A stretch of DNA of 42,498 nucleotides from Candidatus Anaerobiospirillum pullicola (GCA_018884035.1 JAHLFE010000149.1:1-42498), one strand, 5' to 3'. Shown: positions 8,722 to 17,360, counted from the stretch's first letter. Numbers and translations are program-made. Notes: a model not told the origin generated them from the sequence alone.

Positions 8722-9041
8722 ATCTAATAAATGACGGAAAAATGGATGCGTGAGAGCAAAGGCACACCTTATCTTGAATCCCAGCACCGATCATGCGCTC
8801 AGTGCTGCTCACTGCAGCCGTAAAAACCTGATGTTTATCGGCGTTATCAATAAGAGGAGGCTGTTGCTGCCCAGCGATTCATTACTGATTCGGTGTGCTT
8901 GCGTGCTGATTGGGGATGCCAGCTTGCAAGCTCATAGCCCCTGAGATAAATGGTGCAGGTGAGTCTAAGCCTACCTTAGGACGGTGCACCATGATTAACC
9001 TAAAGTCCGGCATCTAGTAAGTAAGTAAGTAAGTAAGTAAA
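8722..9041 (+). repeat. Intergenic repeat IR3, copy c, split by an insertion
   Basis: The left part (ATCTAATAAATGACGGA and GGATGCGTGA, 8722-8753) and the right part (from GAGATAAATGGTGCAGG at 8943, through ATGGTGCA 8950-8957 and TGCACCAT 8985-8992, to six GTAA units at 9017-9040) match copy b closely. They are separated by about 170 extra bases (about 8769-8940) absent from copy b. The insert is bounded by TTATCTTGA and CTGAGATAA, imperfect inverted ends. No gene is visible in this gap (8709-9300). Confidence 0.78.
9017..9040. repeat. (GTAA)6 tetranucleotide tract
   Basis: Six perfect GTAA units ending IR3 copy c, about 260 bases before the binding-protein gene. Same unit and number as at 6327-6350. 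Confidence 0.9.
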
Positions 9042-9300
9042 CAACGCAGCTCCCCCGAGTCAGAGGCAACGACACACATCGCGTCTTATCTCGAAATAAA
9101 CCTGCGACCACGCAGACTAACCTCCAAGGTAATGACGTTGATAACGATTTTGATCGCAGCAAAACGCAACACTACCTCGGAAGAGACCTACCCACCTGTA
9201 CGCATTCTTACAGGTGGTGTTAGGTCGCGTACTGGCGTTCCCAGCCTATCCCTGCTCTGCTATGCCCTGTCCACATTGGCCCTAATTGCATGAGGTGATA

Positions 9301-11184
9301 ATGACCGCCGCACTCTCTCCATTGACGCCCAAGTCATTACTGCTCCCCGCCACTGGAGCAAAAACACGCTGGCAACGTCTGCTCTTAAGCTGTGGCGTGG
9401 GGGCACTGACGCTGCTACTTACCGCCTGCTCACCAGAGGACAGCTCTACGGCCGCCAATAGCATAACTGCGCAGCATACAGCTGCAGCTGCTACGACGAA
9501 ACAGAGCTCTGATGATACGGATATGGTCGATGCTCTGGGCACAGCTGCTGATACCGTAAACGTCGCCCTGTATTTCTTAAACTACTCCCTCGACCCCAAA
9601 GATTACTTTAATGGCTGGATCCTCGTGCGCATTGGTGCCGGTGAAACCCTGTTGCGCTTAGATGATCAGGGGCAGGTGCAGCCGCTGCTGGCACGTGACT
9701 TTACGGTACTAAACCCTACCACCTATCAGCTGCGCTTAGATCCTGAGGTGCGCTTTGCTGATGGCTCTCCACTTACTGCTACGGACGTAAAGCACTCCTT
9801 AGAGCGCTCATGGACGCTCAGTCCCCGTGGGCAGCAGTATTTTGCGTTAGAGAGCATTGAGTGCCCTGACGCGCACACGGTGGTGATTCACACGCAAAAG
9901 CCGGTACCAGAGCTGTTTTACAACCTCTGTGAGCCTCTTTTCACTATTGTGAAGCTACCCCCTGAGGCCTTACCACAAGAGGTTGACACCTCAGGAGCTC
10001 CTGATGCCGCTGCAGCCACCACTGCAGCTACAGATGCTGTTACCGCAGCCCCTGCTGCTAACCAATTCCACTGGCCACAGCAAACACTAAGCATGCCTCT
10101 TACTACTGGCCCTTATAAGGTCACAGCTTTTGTGCCCAATAACAGCATTGAGGTGCAACCTAATCCTTACTACCAGCGTCAGGGGGGCGCTGTAGCCAGC
10201 GCTGCAGAGGCAGGTGCTACTACTGACAATACTGACACTGCTGCCACTACAGCAAGTGCAGCTACTGCCGCTAAGCAACCAGCCCGCATTCGCTACTTTT
10301 ACATGGCCGATGCACAGAGCCGTGTAATGGCGCTGCAAGCAGGTGAGGTCGACCTCATTCCTACCGTTGACTACGCCGCGCTCTCCTTGTTTACCTCCGA
10401 CCCTAACTATCAGGTACTGCGCCGCATTAGCCCTCGTACTAACGTCGTTTACCTCAACCACGACAATGAGCTCTTAGCGCTACCAGCGGTACGCCAAGCT
10501 ATTGATATGGCGATCAATCGCGAGCAAATCACGCAATTGATTGGTGGCAGTGCTGCCAGTAGCCTCATTGCCCCTGAGTTTGTTCACGGCTTTAAGCTGC
10601 CAATAACCTACGATCCCAAGATGGCAGCTGCCATCTTAGATGAGGCCGGTATTGTCGATAGCAACGGTAATGGCACCCGTGATATTGACGGCAAAGAGCT
10701 GAGCTTCCGCTACTGCTTAAAGGCCGACCACGGCTCAGCTGACAGCACACTGATTGCGCAAAGTCTGCAGCAAGACCTCGAGCCGCTGGGAATTGAGCTC
10801 AAGCTCTTACCAAGCGAAAACCTCGCGGCGGTGGTCAGTGCCGGTGATTTTGATTTCTACAGCGCCAATGACAGCACCGTACCTACGGGTGATCCATACT
10901 ACTTTATCTACAGTCGCTTCCATACACAGGGCGATGCCAATTACGTCCACTACGAGAATGCGCAGGTCGATGCGCTCTTAGATGAGCTCAGCAATACCTT
11001 TGAGACAAAGCGGCGTCAGGAACTGACTACGAGCTTACTGCGCATCTTAAGTGAGAGCCATGCGGCACTCTTTATTAACCACATTGAGATTAACGAGGTG
11101 GCCCGCTCTCGCTTAGCAAACCTGCATTTGTACGCCTTTGATTACTACTTTGTCGATGACAAGCTGCGAGTCAAAGCGAAGTAA
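9301..11184 (+). CDS. ABC transporter substrate-binding lipoprotein, SBP_bac_5 (NikA/DppA-like)
   Basis: 627 residues from the ATG at 9301, chosen because GAGG (9292-9295) is correctly placed before it; the TTG at 9286 has no site. The N-terminal hydrophobic segment ends in the lipobox LTAC, so the protein is a lipoprotein held at the outer face of the inner membrane. The SBP family 5 features follow: YFNGWILVRIGAGETLLRLD, then VRFADGSPLTATDVKHSLER (the family signature region), and the late AVRQAIDMAINREQI segment. Two alanine/threonine-rich insertions (around residues 230-250 and 290-320) make it longer than the usual 500-550. It is the binding partner of the permeases upstream and ATPases downstream. 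The nickel or nickel-chelate ligand is inferred from context. Confidence 0.85.
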   Translation: MTAALSPLTPKSLLLPATGAKTRWQRLLLSCGVGALTLLLTACSPEDSSTAANSITAQHTAAAATTKQSSDDTDMVDALGTAADTVNVALYFLNYSLDPKDYFNGWILVRIGAGETLLRLDDQGQVQPLLARDFTVLNPTTYQLRLDPEVRFADGSPLTATDVKHSLERSWTLSPRGQQYFALESIECPDAHTVVIHTQKPVPELFYNLCEPLFTIVKLPPEALPQEVDTSGAPDAAAATTAATDAVTAAPAANQFHWPQQTLSMPLTTGPYKVTAFVPNNSIEVQPNPYYQRQGGAVASAAEAGATTDNTDTAATTASAATAAKQPARIRYFYMADAQSRVMALQAGEVDLIPTVDYAALSLFTSDPNYQVLRRISPRTNVVYLNHDNELLALPAVRQAIDMAINREQITQLIGGSAASSLIAPEFVHGFKLPITYDPKMAAAILDEAGIVDSNGNGTRDIDGKELSFRYCLKADHGSADSTLIAQSLQQDLEPLGIELKLLPSENLAAVVSAGDFDFYSANDSTVPTGDPYYFIYSRFHTQGDANYVHYENAQVDALLDELSNTFETKRRQELTTSLLRILSESHAALFINHIEINEVARSRLANLHLYAFDYYFVDDKLRVKAK

Positions 11185-11185
11185 T

Positions 11186-11305
11186 GAGTGATCTCATAAC
11201 TGCCGGATGCAGAGGGAATGCTGGCAACAGCCTACACCCCGAGATCAATGGTGCCATTGAGCCAGAGCCTACCTTAGAGCCTGAGCCTACTTTTAAGATA
11301 ACGCC
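11186..11305 (+). repeat. Intergenic repeat IR3, copy d (diverged)
   Basis: It starts TGAGTGATCTCATAACTGCCGGA two bases after the binding-protein stop, comparable to TGAGTTATCTAATAAATGACGGA of copy c. It continues GAGATCAATGGTGCCATTGAG and GCCTACCTTAGA. The right hairpin arm and the GTAA tract are lost. The rest of the gap up to 11576 includes another TTATCTCGAGA motif (11346) but no gene. Confidence 0.6.
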
Positions 11306-11576
11306 GTGAGACGTGAGGTGCGCAGACGCTGAAGCGCTAACGCGTTTTATCTCGAGATGGGACAGCTGTAGTAGCTGCTGATGCTGTTACTGCAGCCAAC
11401 CTTGCTGGTCACTATTGGTGATAGCTCTGGCAGCAGGGCGTGGTACCCTGAGGCACATGTGCCGCAGTGCACAAAACGCACAGTGCTTACTTTGCTCTCA
11501 CCCCAACGCCACTCACAATAGAGAGCAGACCACAGGCTTTTACACTCCTCAATCTGCATCTTTAGTGACAGTTCTT

Positions 11577-12371
11577 ATGGTTGCCACAACGCTTGATGCC
11601 CTCAAGGCCTCTGCCGCGCCGCTCCTCCAGCTGCGCCACGTGACGATTAAACTCAATGACATGGTGCTCTTACGTGATATCAATCTGCATGTCGCCGAAA
11701 AAGAGACGGTGGCCCTCATGGGCGTCTCGGGTTGCGGTAAGAGCACGCTCTTAAAAGCCATTATGCAACTGCTGCCTACAGCAAAGAGCCAAACGTTGCT
11801 TTCCACAGATACTGCTGCCCTGCCGCAATACCACATTGCTGGCAGCATGCGCTTTTATGGCCAAGAGCTCACGGCTTTAAGTGATCACGCGTGGCAAGAG
11901 ATACGGGGCAAGCAAATCGGCATGGTGATCCAAAATGCTCCTGATAACTTTGATGAGCGCAAGATGATCATGCAGCACTTTTATGAAGCCGTGGCTGCCC
12001 ATAAAAAGAAACTCTTTCACCACCTCAGCAAGTACGAAAAGCAGGAGGTCGCTGACGAGGCTTACCGCATCCTCTATAGCTTACGCATGCCTTATCCCGA
12101 GCGCATCCGCCACATGTACAGCTATGAGTTTTCGGTGGGTACCTTACAGCGTATCGCTTTAGCCCTGTGCCTCATTTTGCAGCCGCAGCTGATTTTAGCT
12201 GATGAGTTCACCTCAGCTTTAGACCTGTACACCCGTCTTGAGGTACTGCAACAGCTCAAGCAGTTGCAAGAAGAGATGGGCTTTGGCCTGCTCTTTATCA
12301 CCCACTACCCAGACGAGGCCGCTTTCATGGCCGAGCGTACTTACACCATTGACCAAGGCACCATATCCTAA
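11577..12371 (+). CDS. ABC transporter ATPase, NikD/DppD type
   Basis: 264 residues from the ATG at 11577, which sits just before the homology (LLQLRHVTIKLNDMVLLRDI). The open frame runs back to 11415 but that part is not ABC-like. The Shine-Dalgarno is weak. Walker A is MGVSGCGKSTLLKAI. The Q-loop is MVIQNAPDNF. The signature motif is FSVGTLQRIA, with V and T in place of the usual GG-Q (normally LSGGQ), a mild deviation. Walker B is LILADEFTSALD and the switch histidine is FITHYPDE. It overlaps the second ATPase by one base (TAATG), so the two nucleotide-binding subunits are translationally coupled. Confidence 0.85.
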   Translation: MVATTLDALKASAAPLLQLRHVTIKLNDMVLLRDINLHVAEKETVALMGVSGCGKSTLLKAIMQLLPTAKSQTLLSTDTAALPQYHIAGSMRFYGQELTALSDHAWQEIRGKQIGMVIQNAPDNFDERKMIMQHFYEAVAAHKKKLFHHLSKYEKQEVADEAYRILYSLRMPYPERIRHMYSYEFSVGTLQRIALALCLILQPQLILADEFTSALDLYTRLEVLQQLKQLQEEMGFGLLFITHYPDEAAFMAERTYTIDQGTIS

Positions 12372-13603
12372 TGCCCCTGCTGCAAGTTTGCGATCTGTCT
12401 GTTTCCTTTGCGCCGACGCAGGCTCATCATGCCCCTTTGCATGCGCTGCGACATTGCTCCTTGCAAGTGGAGTCGGGGCAGATGGTGGGTGTAATCGGTG
12501 AGAGTGGCTGTGGTAAGACCACCTTAAACCACGTACTGGAGGGCATGCTCCCTTACAGCCACGGGCAGGTCTTGCTTAACAGCAAAGAGCTGCGCTCTTT
12601 ACTGCCTCACGCGGGTCAAGGCAGCGCTACAGCCACGACGTCCAAAGCAGCGCCACTGCAGCGCAAGCTCCGTTCCCTTTTACCCCAGTGGCTGCGACCA
12701 CAGCCACCACAAGAGCCCCCACAGCACAGTGCACCCAGTGAGAATACAGCGCTCTTGCAGGCAAGGCCGTATTACGCGCTGGTGCAGAGCATTCCTCAGG
12801 ATCCACGTGCTGCCAGTGCCGGTTGCTCGCTAGAGCGCTTAGCCCTTGCCCCGCTCTTAAACTTTCAGCACTACAGCACTACGCATGCACGCAAGGTCAT
12901 TAAAGCAGAACTGGCGGCCATGGATTTGCCAGAGGACATGCTCTCCCGAGCGCCAACGGAAGTGAGTAATGGCCAATTGCAACGGCTCTTTATCTTAAAG
13001 AGCCTTGCGATTAAGCCTCAATTGCTGCTGTGCGATGAGATCACCTCGGCGCTTGATCCGCACTCGGCTCAGCTGTGCTTAGAGCGCTTACGCCATGAGG
13101 TGACCAGCTCCGGACTGAGTGTGCTCTACATTACGCACGACTTAGGACTGGCCTTACAGTATTGCGATGTCATCTACGTAATGTTTAAGGGCACGGTGAT
13201 CGAGCGTTTTGTGCCGCAGGCGCGCTTGCGGCAAAAGCCGCCGCAACACAGCACGGCGGGTACAGCGCACGTTACAGCGCCCGTCCCTGTAGTGCACCAT
13301 CCCTACACCCAGCAATTGCGCCAAGCGCAGCTAACAATGGCAGGAGCGCTCAGTCTCGATCAGTGGCAAGCACCACAGGCTCTGTCCTGCCCGCGCAGTA
13401 GTGATGAGCTCTGTCCTTTTGTCTTACGCTGTTCTCTGGGTACGGAGGTGTGCTTACAGCAAAAGCCACCGTGTCAAAAACTCAGTGCGGAGCAGATGGT
13501 GTTTTGCCATTTACCTCCCGCGCAATTGGCCTTAGCGGCAGCGGCGCTGGAGCAAAGCAAGGCACAAGCTGAGGCTGCAGCTGATGGTAAGACCGTTACG
13601 TGA
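12371..13603 (+). CDS. ABC transporter ATPase, NikE/DppF type, with C-terminal cysteine domain
   Basis: 410 residues. Walker A is IGESGCGKTTLNHVL, the Q-loop QSIPQDPR, the signature VSNGQLQRLF (N replacing the first G), Walker B LLLCDEITSALD, and the switch histidine YITHDLGLA. An insertion of about 60 residues (Ser/Gln/Pro-rich, about residues 75-130) lies between Walker A and the Q-loop. The C-terminus is the oligopeptide/nickel-type domain (oligo_HPY) with five cysteines in CPFVLRC, VCLQQKPPC and VFCHLPP. In some DppD/DppF-type ATPases such cysteines bind an iron-sulfur cluster (family knowledge), which would suit an anaerobe. It is the last gene of the transporter set, and a spacer with repeat IR1 separates it from larB. 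Confidence 0.85.
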   Translation: MPLLQVCDLSVSFAPTQAHHAPLHALRHCSLQVESGQMVGVIGESGCGKTTLNHVLEGMLPYSHGQVLLNSKELRSLLPHAGQGSATATTSKAAPLQRKLRSLLPQWLRPQPPQEPPQHSAPSENTALLQARPYYALVQSIPQDPRAASAGCSLERLALAPLLNFQHYSTTHARKVIKAELAAMDLPEDMLSRAPTEVSNGQLQRLFILKSLAIKPQLLLCDEITSALDPHSAQLCLERLRHEVTSSGLSVLYITHDLGLALQYCDVIYVMFKGTVIERFVPQARLRQKPPQHSTAGTAHVTAPVPVVHHPYTQQLRQAQLTMAGALSLDQWQAPQALSCPRSSDELCPFVLRCSLGTEVCLQQKPPCQKLSAEQMVFCHLPPAQLALAAAALEQSKAQAEAAADGKTVT

Positions 13604-13676
13604 CAGCAACAGCTATAGGCGTGCTCTTACCAGCTTACTGCTCTCAGGTGGCTGCATCCTACTGAGGTTACAAGGG

Positions 13677-13847
13677 GATTTTCTCCACGGGTGAGCAAAG
13701 CGACTTGCCCTTAACCTACCTTAGAGGTACGTCGCGGTATTGGTAGCGGTAGCGACGCTTGATGCTCCCTATCAGGTTATGCCTCAAGGAGCTTAAACCA
13801 ACCTCAAAGACCGCGTTTAAGCCCATAACCTCGAGGAAAAACGCTCG
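13677..13847 (+). repeat. Intergenic repeat IR1, copy a
   Basis: It reads GGGTGAGCAAAGC-ACTTGCC-TTAACCTA-CTTAGAGGTA-GTCGCGGTA...GCGACGCTTGATGCTCC and ends AGACCG-TTTAAGCC-ATAACCT. The segment at 28240-28397 matches along its whole length, except for an extra 12 bases here (ATTGGTAGCGGT) that partly duplicate the next GGTAGCG. A minus-strand relative lies at 24478-24606. It occupies most of the 408-base spacer in front of larB, and no gene is visible in it. Confidence 0.82.
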
Positions 13848-14011
13848 CGATGCTACTGCTTACAGGCTGCTCTTACCCCCTGTGTAGTGGCACTAATGGC
13901 AGCTCGTGGCGCAGTCTGGTTGCATCAGTCTCTGTTTATATGGTCGGCACCTCCAGCCCACACTCTCTCTACCCATAACCCCACACTACAGGTTAATCTT
14001 TGAGGTAAGCC

Positions 14012-14851
14012 ATGGATGTCGAGTCCCTCTTACAAGGCGTAAAAGACGGAACCGTTTCCGTAGCTGACGCCAAAGCCCAATTACAAGCAGCTCCCTACTT
14101 AGACTTAGGCTATGCCAAGTTAGACACCCACCGCCGTCTGCGTACCGGCATGGCCGAAGTGGTCTTTTGCCAAGGCAAAGCAGACCAGCACCTGCTATCA
14201 ATCTTTACGACACTGCTGCAAGCTGAAGGTGAGGTCTTAGGCACACGCTGCTCAAAAGAGCAAGCTAAGCTCTTACAAGAGCACTTGCAGGTACCGCTGT
14301 ACTACGATCCTCTCAGCCGTACTATTGCCACCAAGTATCTGCCTCGCGTCAAGCTCAAGTACACGACAAGTGAGAGTGACGCGACGGCTGCAGCTGCAGC
14401 CGCGCCAGAGCCAGAGCCAGAACCAGAGTTTCATGGTATCGGCTCTATTTGTGTGGTCACAGCAGGTACTGCTGATTTACCCGTAGCAGAGGAAGCTGCG
14501 CTTACTTGCGAGTACTTTGGTGGGCATGTAGAGCGGGTCTATGATGCAGGTGTCGCTGGTATCCACCGCTTACTGTCAAACCTGCAACCAATTCAAGCAG
14601 CCAACTGCGTTATTGCCGTTGCCGGTATGGAGGGCGCCTTAGGCTCCGTCATTGGTGGCTTAGTGAGCAATCCCGTGATTGCGGTGCCTACCTCGGTAGG
14701 CTATGGTGCCAACTTCCATGGTCTGTCGGCACTTTTGACCATGCTCAATTCCTGCTCTAATGGTGTCAGCACCGTTAATATCGATAATGGCTTTGGTGCG
14801 GGCTTTATTGCCACGCAGATTAACCGCCTAGCCTGCCATCACGGCGCTTAA
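14012..14851 (+). CDS. larB: Nickel-pincer cofactor biosynthesis protein LarB
   Basis: 279 residues, ATG at 14012 with GAGG six bases upstream. LarB carboxylates the pyridinium ring of nicotinic acid adenine dinucleotide and hydrolyses its phosphoanhydride, giving pyridinium-3,5-biscarboxylate mononucleotide. The N-terminal part (about 1-115) is the LarB-specific segment. The C-terminal part (about 145-279) is PurE-like: ICVVTAGTADLPVAEEAA, then GMEGALGSVIGGLVSNPVIA. The conserved cysteine in the LLTMLNSC motif (Cys248), which in L. plantarum LarB forms an adduct with the substrate ring, is present, followed by NIDNGFGAGF. A proline/glutamate linker (PEPEPEPE, about residues 132-142) joins the halves. 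First gene of a larB-larC-larE run. Confidence 0.93.
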   Translation: MDVESLLQGVKDGTVSVADAKAQLQAAPYLDLGYAKLDTHRRLRTGMAEVVFCQGKADQHLLSIFTTLLQAEGEVLGTRCSKEQAKLLQEHLQVPLYYDPLSRTIATKYLPRVKLKYTTSESDATAAAAAAPEPEPEPEFHGIGSICVVTAGTADLPVAEEAALTCEYFGGHVERVYDAGVAGIHRLLSNLQPIQAANCVIAVAGMEGALGSVIGGLVSNPVIAVPTSVGYGANFHGLSALLTMLNSCSNGVSTVNIDNGFGAGFIATQINRLACHHGA

Positions 14852-14861
14852 ATAAAAGCGC

Positions 14862-14891
14862 CCACCCCTGCTGCATAACAGCAGCGGGCTT
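14862..14891. terminator. Stem-loop between larB and larC
   Basis: CTGCTG-CATAA-CAGCAG with flanking C-rich and G-rich arms forms a hairpin directly after the larB stop. There is no T-run on the plus strand, so it may be a processing or attenuating hairpin rather than a terminator. Confidence 0.4.
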
Positions 14892-14967
14892 AAGAAAGAT
14901 TCAATCAGAGATAGCCGTGCCTTGCAATCTCCTGCAAGAGTCCACGGAGTTTGGTAGTGGAGTGTCC

Positions 14968-16464
14968 ATGTCCGTTTTACACTTAGATCTCCAACGGGGA
15001 GCCAGTGGTGACATGCTAGTTGCTGCCCTCTTAGATGTGGGAGCCAACCTCGACTTAGTCACAGCAACTTTACAGAGCTTAGGCTTAAGTGGCTTTAACA
15101 TTGAGGTCAAGCGCGTTACCAAAGCCGCTCTTGATATGTGCGACTTTGACGTTAAGCTGGATGTAGACAATCACGACCATGACATGGCCTATCTCTACCC
15201 GCATATGATGCAGCCACCAGCAGAGCAAGCTACTGGTGGCATACGCATTAGAGGACCAGTCTCGGCGCAAGCACAGGCGGCTTATCAGGCTACAGGGCAT
15301 GTGCCTTCCCATGAGCATGACCATGTGCATCCCCATGAGCATGACCATGACCACGCCCATGGCCACCACCATCATGTGCAATTGCAGGATGTGGTCGACA
15401 TCATTAACAAGAGCTCGGCCTCTGCTGAGGCTAAAGCCTTAGCGATCAAGGTCTTTACCATCATTGCCCATGCAGAGGCTAAAGCCCACGGCACTAGCGT
15501 AAATGAGGTGCACTTCCACGAAGTCGGTGGCCTCGACTCTATTGCTGATATCTTAGCCTTTGCGGTCTGTGTGACCTCTTTAGGTATCACTAAGACCTAC
15601 GCTACACCTTTAGGTGAGGGTTATGGTGAGGTGGTCTGCCAACACGGTCTCTTACCGATTCCGGTACCAGCGGTAGAAAACATTAGCCGTGAGCACCACC
15701 TGCCCCTGCAAACAGGTCGCTGCTATGGAGAGCTGGTTACCCCAACCGGTGCCGCTTGCATTGCTGCCTTAGAGCCAGATTTTGGGCCTGTGCCAACACA
15801 TACATTGCGCAGTAGCGGCTATGGTGCGGGTAAGCGCGCTTACGAAAAGCCAAGCTTTGTGCGGGCGCGACTCATTGAGATCGTGGATCCAGCAGCTATC
15901 TCTACTACGAGCAGCACTATAGGTGTGACCTGCGCTAATGGTGTGACGCCAGATGCTGCTGTCTGCTACCGTGATGACATTTGTGAGCTTAAGACCAACA
16001 TCGACGACTTAAGCGGTGAGCTCTTAGGGCACCTCATGGATAAGCTTCTCTTGGCAGGGGCTGCAGATGTGGCTTACCACCCTATCATGATGAAAAAGAA
16101 CCGCCCAGCGGTGGAACTGTGCGTCATGTGCCACGAGGAACAAATCAGCAAGCTTGCTGCGGTGATCTTTACCGAGAGCACAGCGATTGGTCTGCGTATT
16201 TGTCGGCAGGAGCGCTTACTCTTAGGACGTCAAGCGGAGGAGTTTCAGAGCTCCTTAGGTGTGGTCAAAGTAAAGCACTGTCAGCTTGATCCTGAGCTGC
16301 AAGCGGCAGGTGATGCGGCAGGTGATATCGCCGTAGCCTACCCTGAGTACGAGAGCCTCAAGGATCTCGCTGCGGCAAAGCAGCTGCCACTTAAGGTGGT
16401 GGAAGCTATTGTGCGGGGGGAACTCTACCAACAAGCACTGACTAAGCGTGAGGGTAAGGTCTAA
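14968..16464 (+). CDS. larC: Nickel insertion protein LarC (single unbroken frame)
   Basis: 498 residues from the ATG at 14968 with GGAG at 14959-14962. The homology begins there (LHLDLQRGASGDMLVAALLD); the upstream GTG at 14917 adds nothing recognisable. LarC is the CTP-dependent cyclometallase that puts nickel into the pincer nucleotide. In L. plantarum it is made from larC1 and larC2 by a programmed frameshift; here both halves are in one open frame. The first half has NEVHFHEVGGLDSIADIL and LVTPTGAA, the second LKTNIDDLSGELLG and FTESTAIGLRICRQ. Around residues 110-138 an extra histidine-rich loop (14 His, rich in HEHDH/HDHAHGHHHH) probably binds nickel. The stop overlaps the larE start by one base (TAATG). 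Confidence 0.93.
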   Translation: MSVLHLDLQRGASGDMLVAALLDVGANLDLVTATLQSLGLSGFNIEVKRVTKAALDMCDFDVKLDVDNHDHDMAYLYPHMMQPPAEQATGGIRIRGPVSAQAQAAYQATGHVPSHEHDHVHPHEHDHDHAHGHHHHVQLQDVVDIINKSSASAEAKALAIKVFTIIAHAEAKAHGTSVNEVHFHEVGGLDSIADILAFAVCVTSLGITKTYATPLGEGYGEVVCQHGLLPIPVPAVENISREHHLPLQTGRCYGELVTPTGAACIAALEPDFGPVPTHTLRSSGYGAGKRAYEKPSFVRARLIEIVDPAAISTTSSTIGVTCANGVTPDAAVCYRDDICELKTNIDDLSGELLGHLMDKLLLAGAADVAYHPIMMKKNRPAVELCVMCHEEQISKLAAVIFTESTAIGLRICRQERLLLGRQAEEFQSSLGVVKVKHCQLDPELQAAGDAAGDIAVAYPEYESLKDLAAAKQLPLKVVEAIVRGELYQQALTKREGKV

Positions 16465-17360
16465 TGACTCCTGATTTGCAAGCGGCTCTGACCCGCTTAC
16501 AAGAGCAGTTACAGCCTCTACGTGGGCACAAGGTAGCACTGGCCTTTTCGGCAGGCTCAGACAGCACGCTCTTACTTACGCAGCTGGCCGCACTGTATGG
16601 GACAGCCGCTGCTGGCAATGACCACGTTGCTGGCAATGACCACGCTCACACTGAGGGTGGGGTATACGCCTTTTTGGTAAGCTCCCAGCTACATCCGTAT
16701 GCTGATGTCGCCGAGGCCCAAGCGCTGTGCCAGCAATTTAAGGTACCGCTTGAAGTGCTGACCTTAAATGAACTCCCAGCTATTGCCAACAATCCACCGG
16801 AGCGCTGCTACCTGTGCAAAAAGGAGCTGATGAGCCTTTTGTGGCGTCAGGCCAAAGAAAAGCAGTGCACGCACCTTATTGATGGCACCAATGCCTCGGA
16901 CTTATTGGTGTACAGACCAGGCTTGAGAGCCATTAAGGAGCTACAGGTCTTTAGTCCCTTAGCCGAGGCCAATATCACCAAAGCGCAGGTGCGTGGACTC
17001 TTAGAAGAGCTCAAACTAGCAGCGGCCCAAAAGCCGTCGGCTCCGTGCTTAGCAACACGCTTTGCGTACAACAGTACGCTCAATGTCGAGACCATGCGCC
17101 AGATTGAAGAGGTGGAAACCAAGCTGCACGCGCTGGGCCTCTACAACGTCCGCGTGCGCGTCTATCCCCAAGAGCACATCGTGCGCTTAGAGGTCGATCC
17201 TGAGGCTATAGCGCAGGTGGTCGCACAGCGTGAGGAGATTGTGGCTCTGCTGCGCTCCATTACAGGATACCTCTATTTCTGCCTTGATTTGGAGGGCTTT
17301 ACCTCAGGGAGCATGGATAAGGCGCTCAAGCTTGAGGGGCGGGAATTTAAGTGCCCATAG
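16464..17360 (+). CDS. larE: Pincer-nucleotide sulfur transferase LarE, three-cysteine type
   Basis: 298 residues; the ATG overlaps the larC stop and GAGGGTAAGG in larC serves as its ribosome-binding site. LarE activates the cofactor carboxylates with ATP and turns them into thiocarboxylates. The PP-loop reads SAGSDSTLL (residues 29-37), a variant of SGGVDS. Three cysteines are placed as in the iron-sulfur LarE class: Cys115 and Cys118 in ERCYLCKKEL and Cys195 in PSAPCLATRF. L. plantarum LarE has only the last and destroys it as sulfur donor; homologs with all three are reported to hold a [4Fe-4S] cluster that can carry extra sulfide (family knowledge, from memory). A GNDHVAGNDHAHTEGG segment at about 51-66 is a local duplication and adds histidines. 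Last gene of the lar run. Confidence 0.92.
   Translation: MTPDLQAALTRLQEQLQPLRGHKVALAFSAGSDSTLLLTQLAALYGTAAAGNDHVAGNDHAHTEGGVYAFLVSSQLHPYADVAEAQALCQQFKVPLEVLTLNELPAIANNPPERCYLCKKELMSLLWRQAKEKQCTHLIDGTNASDLLVYRPGLRAIKELQVFSPLAEANITKAQVRGLLEELKLAAAQKPSAPCLATRFAYNSTLNVETMRQIEEVETKLHALGLYNVRVRVYPQEHIVRLEVDPEAIAQVVAQREEIVALLRSITGYLYFCLDLEGFTSGSMDKALKLEGREFKCP

Noticed and set aside
10087..10461. Minus-strand 124-codon frame
   Set aside because: Shadow of the substrate-binding protein gene.
14968..16464. Programmed frameshift in larC as in L. plantarum
   Set aside because: Both halves of LarC are read in one uninterrupted frame here.
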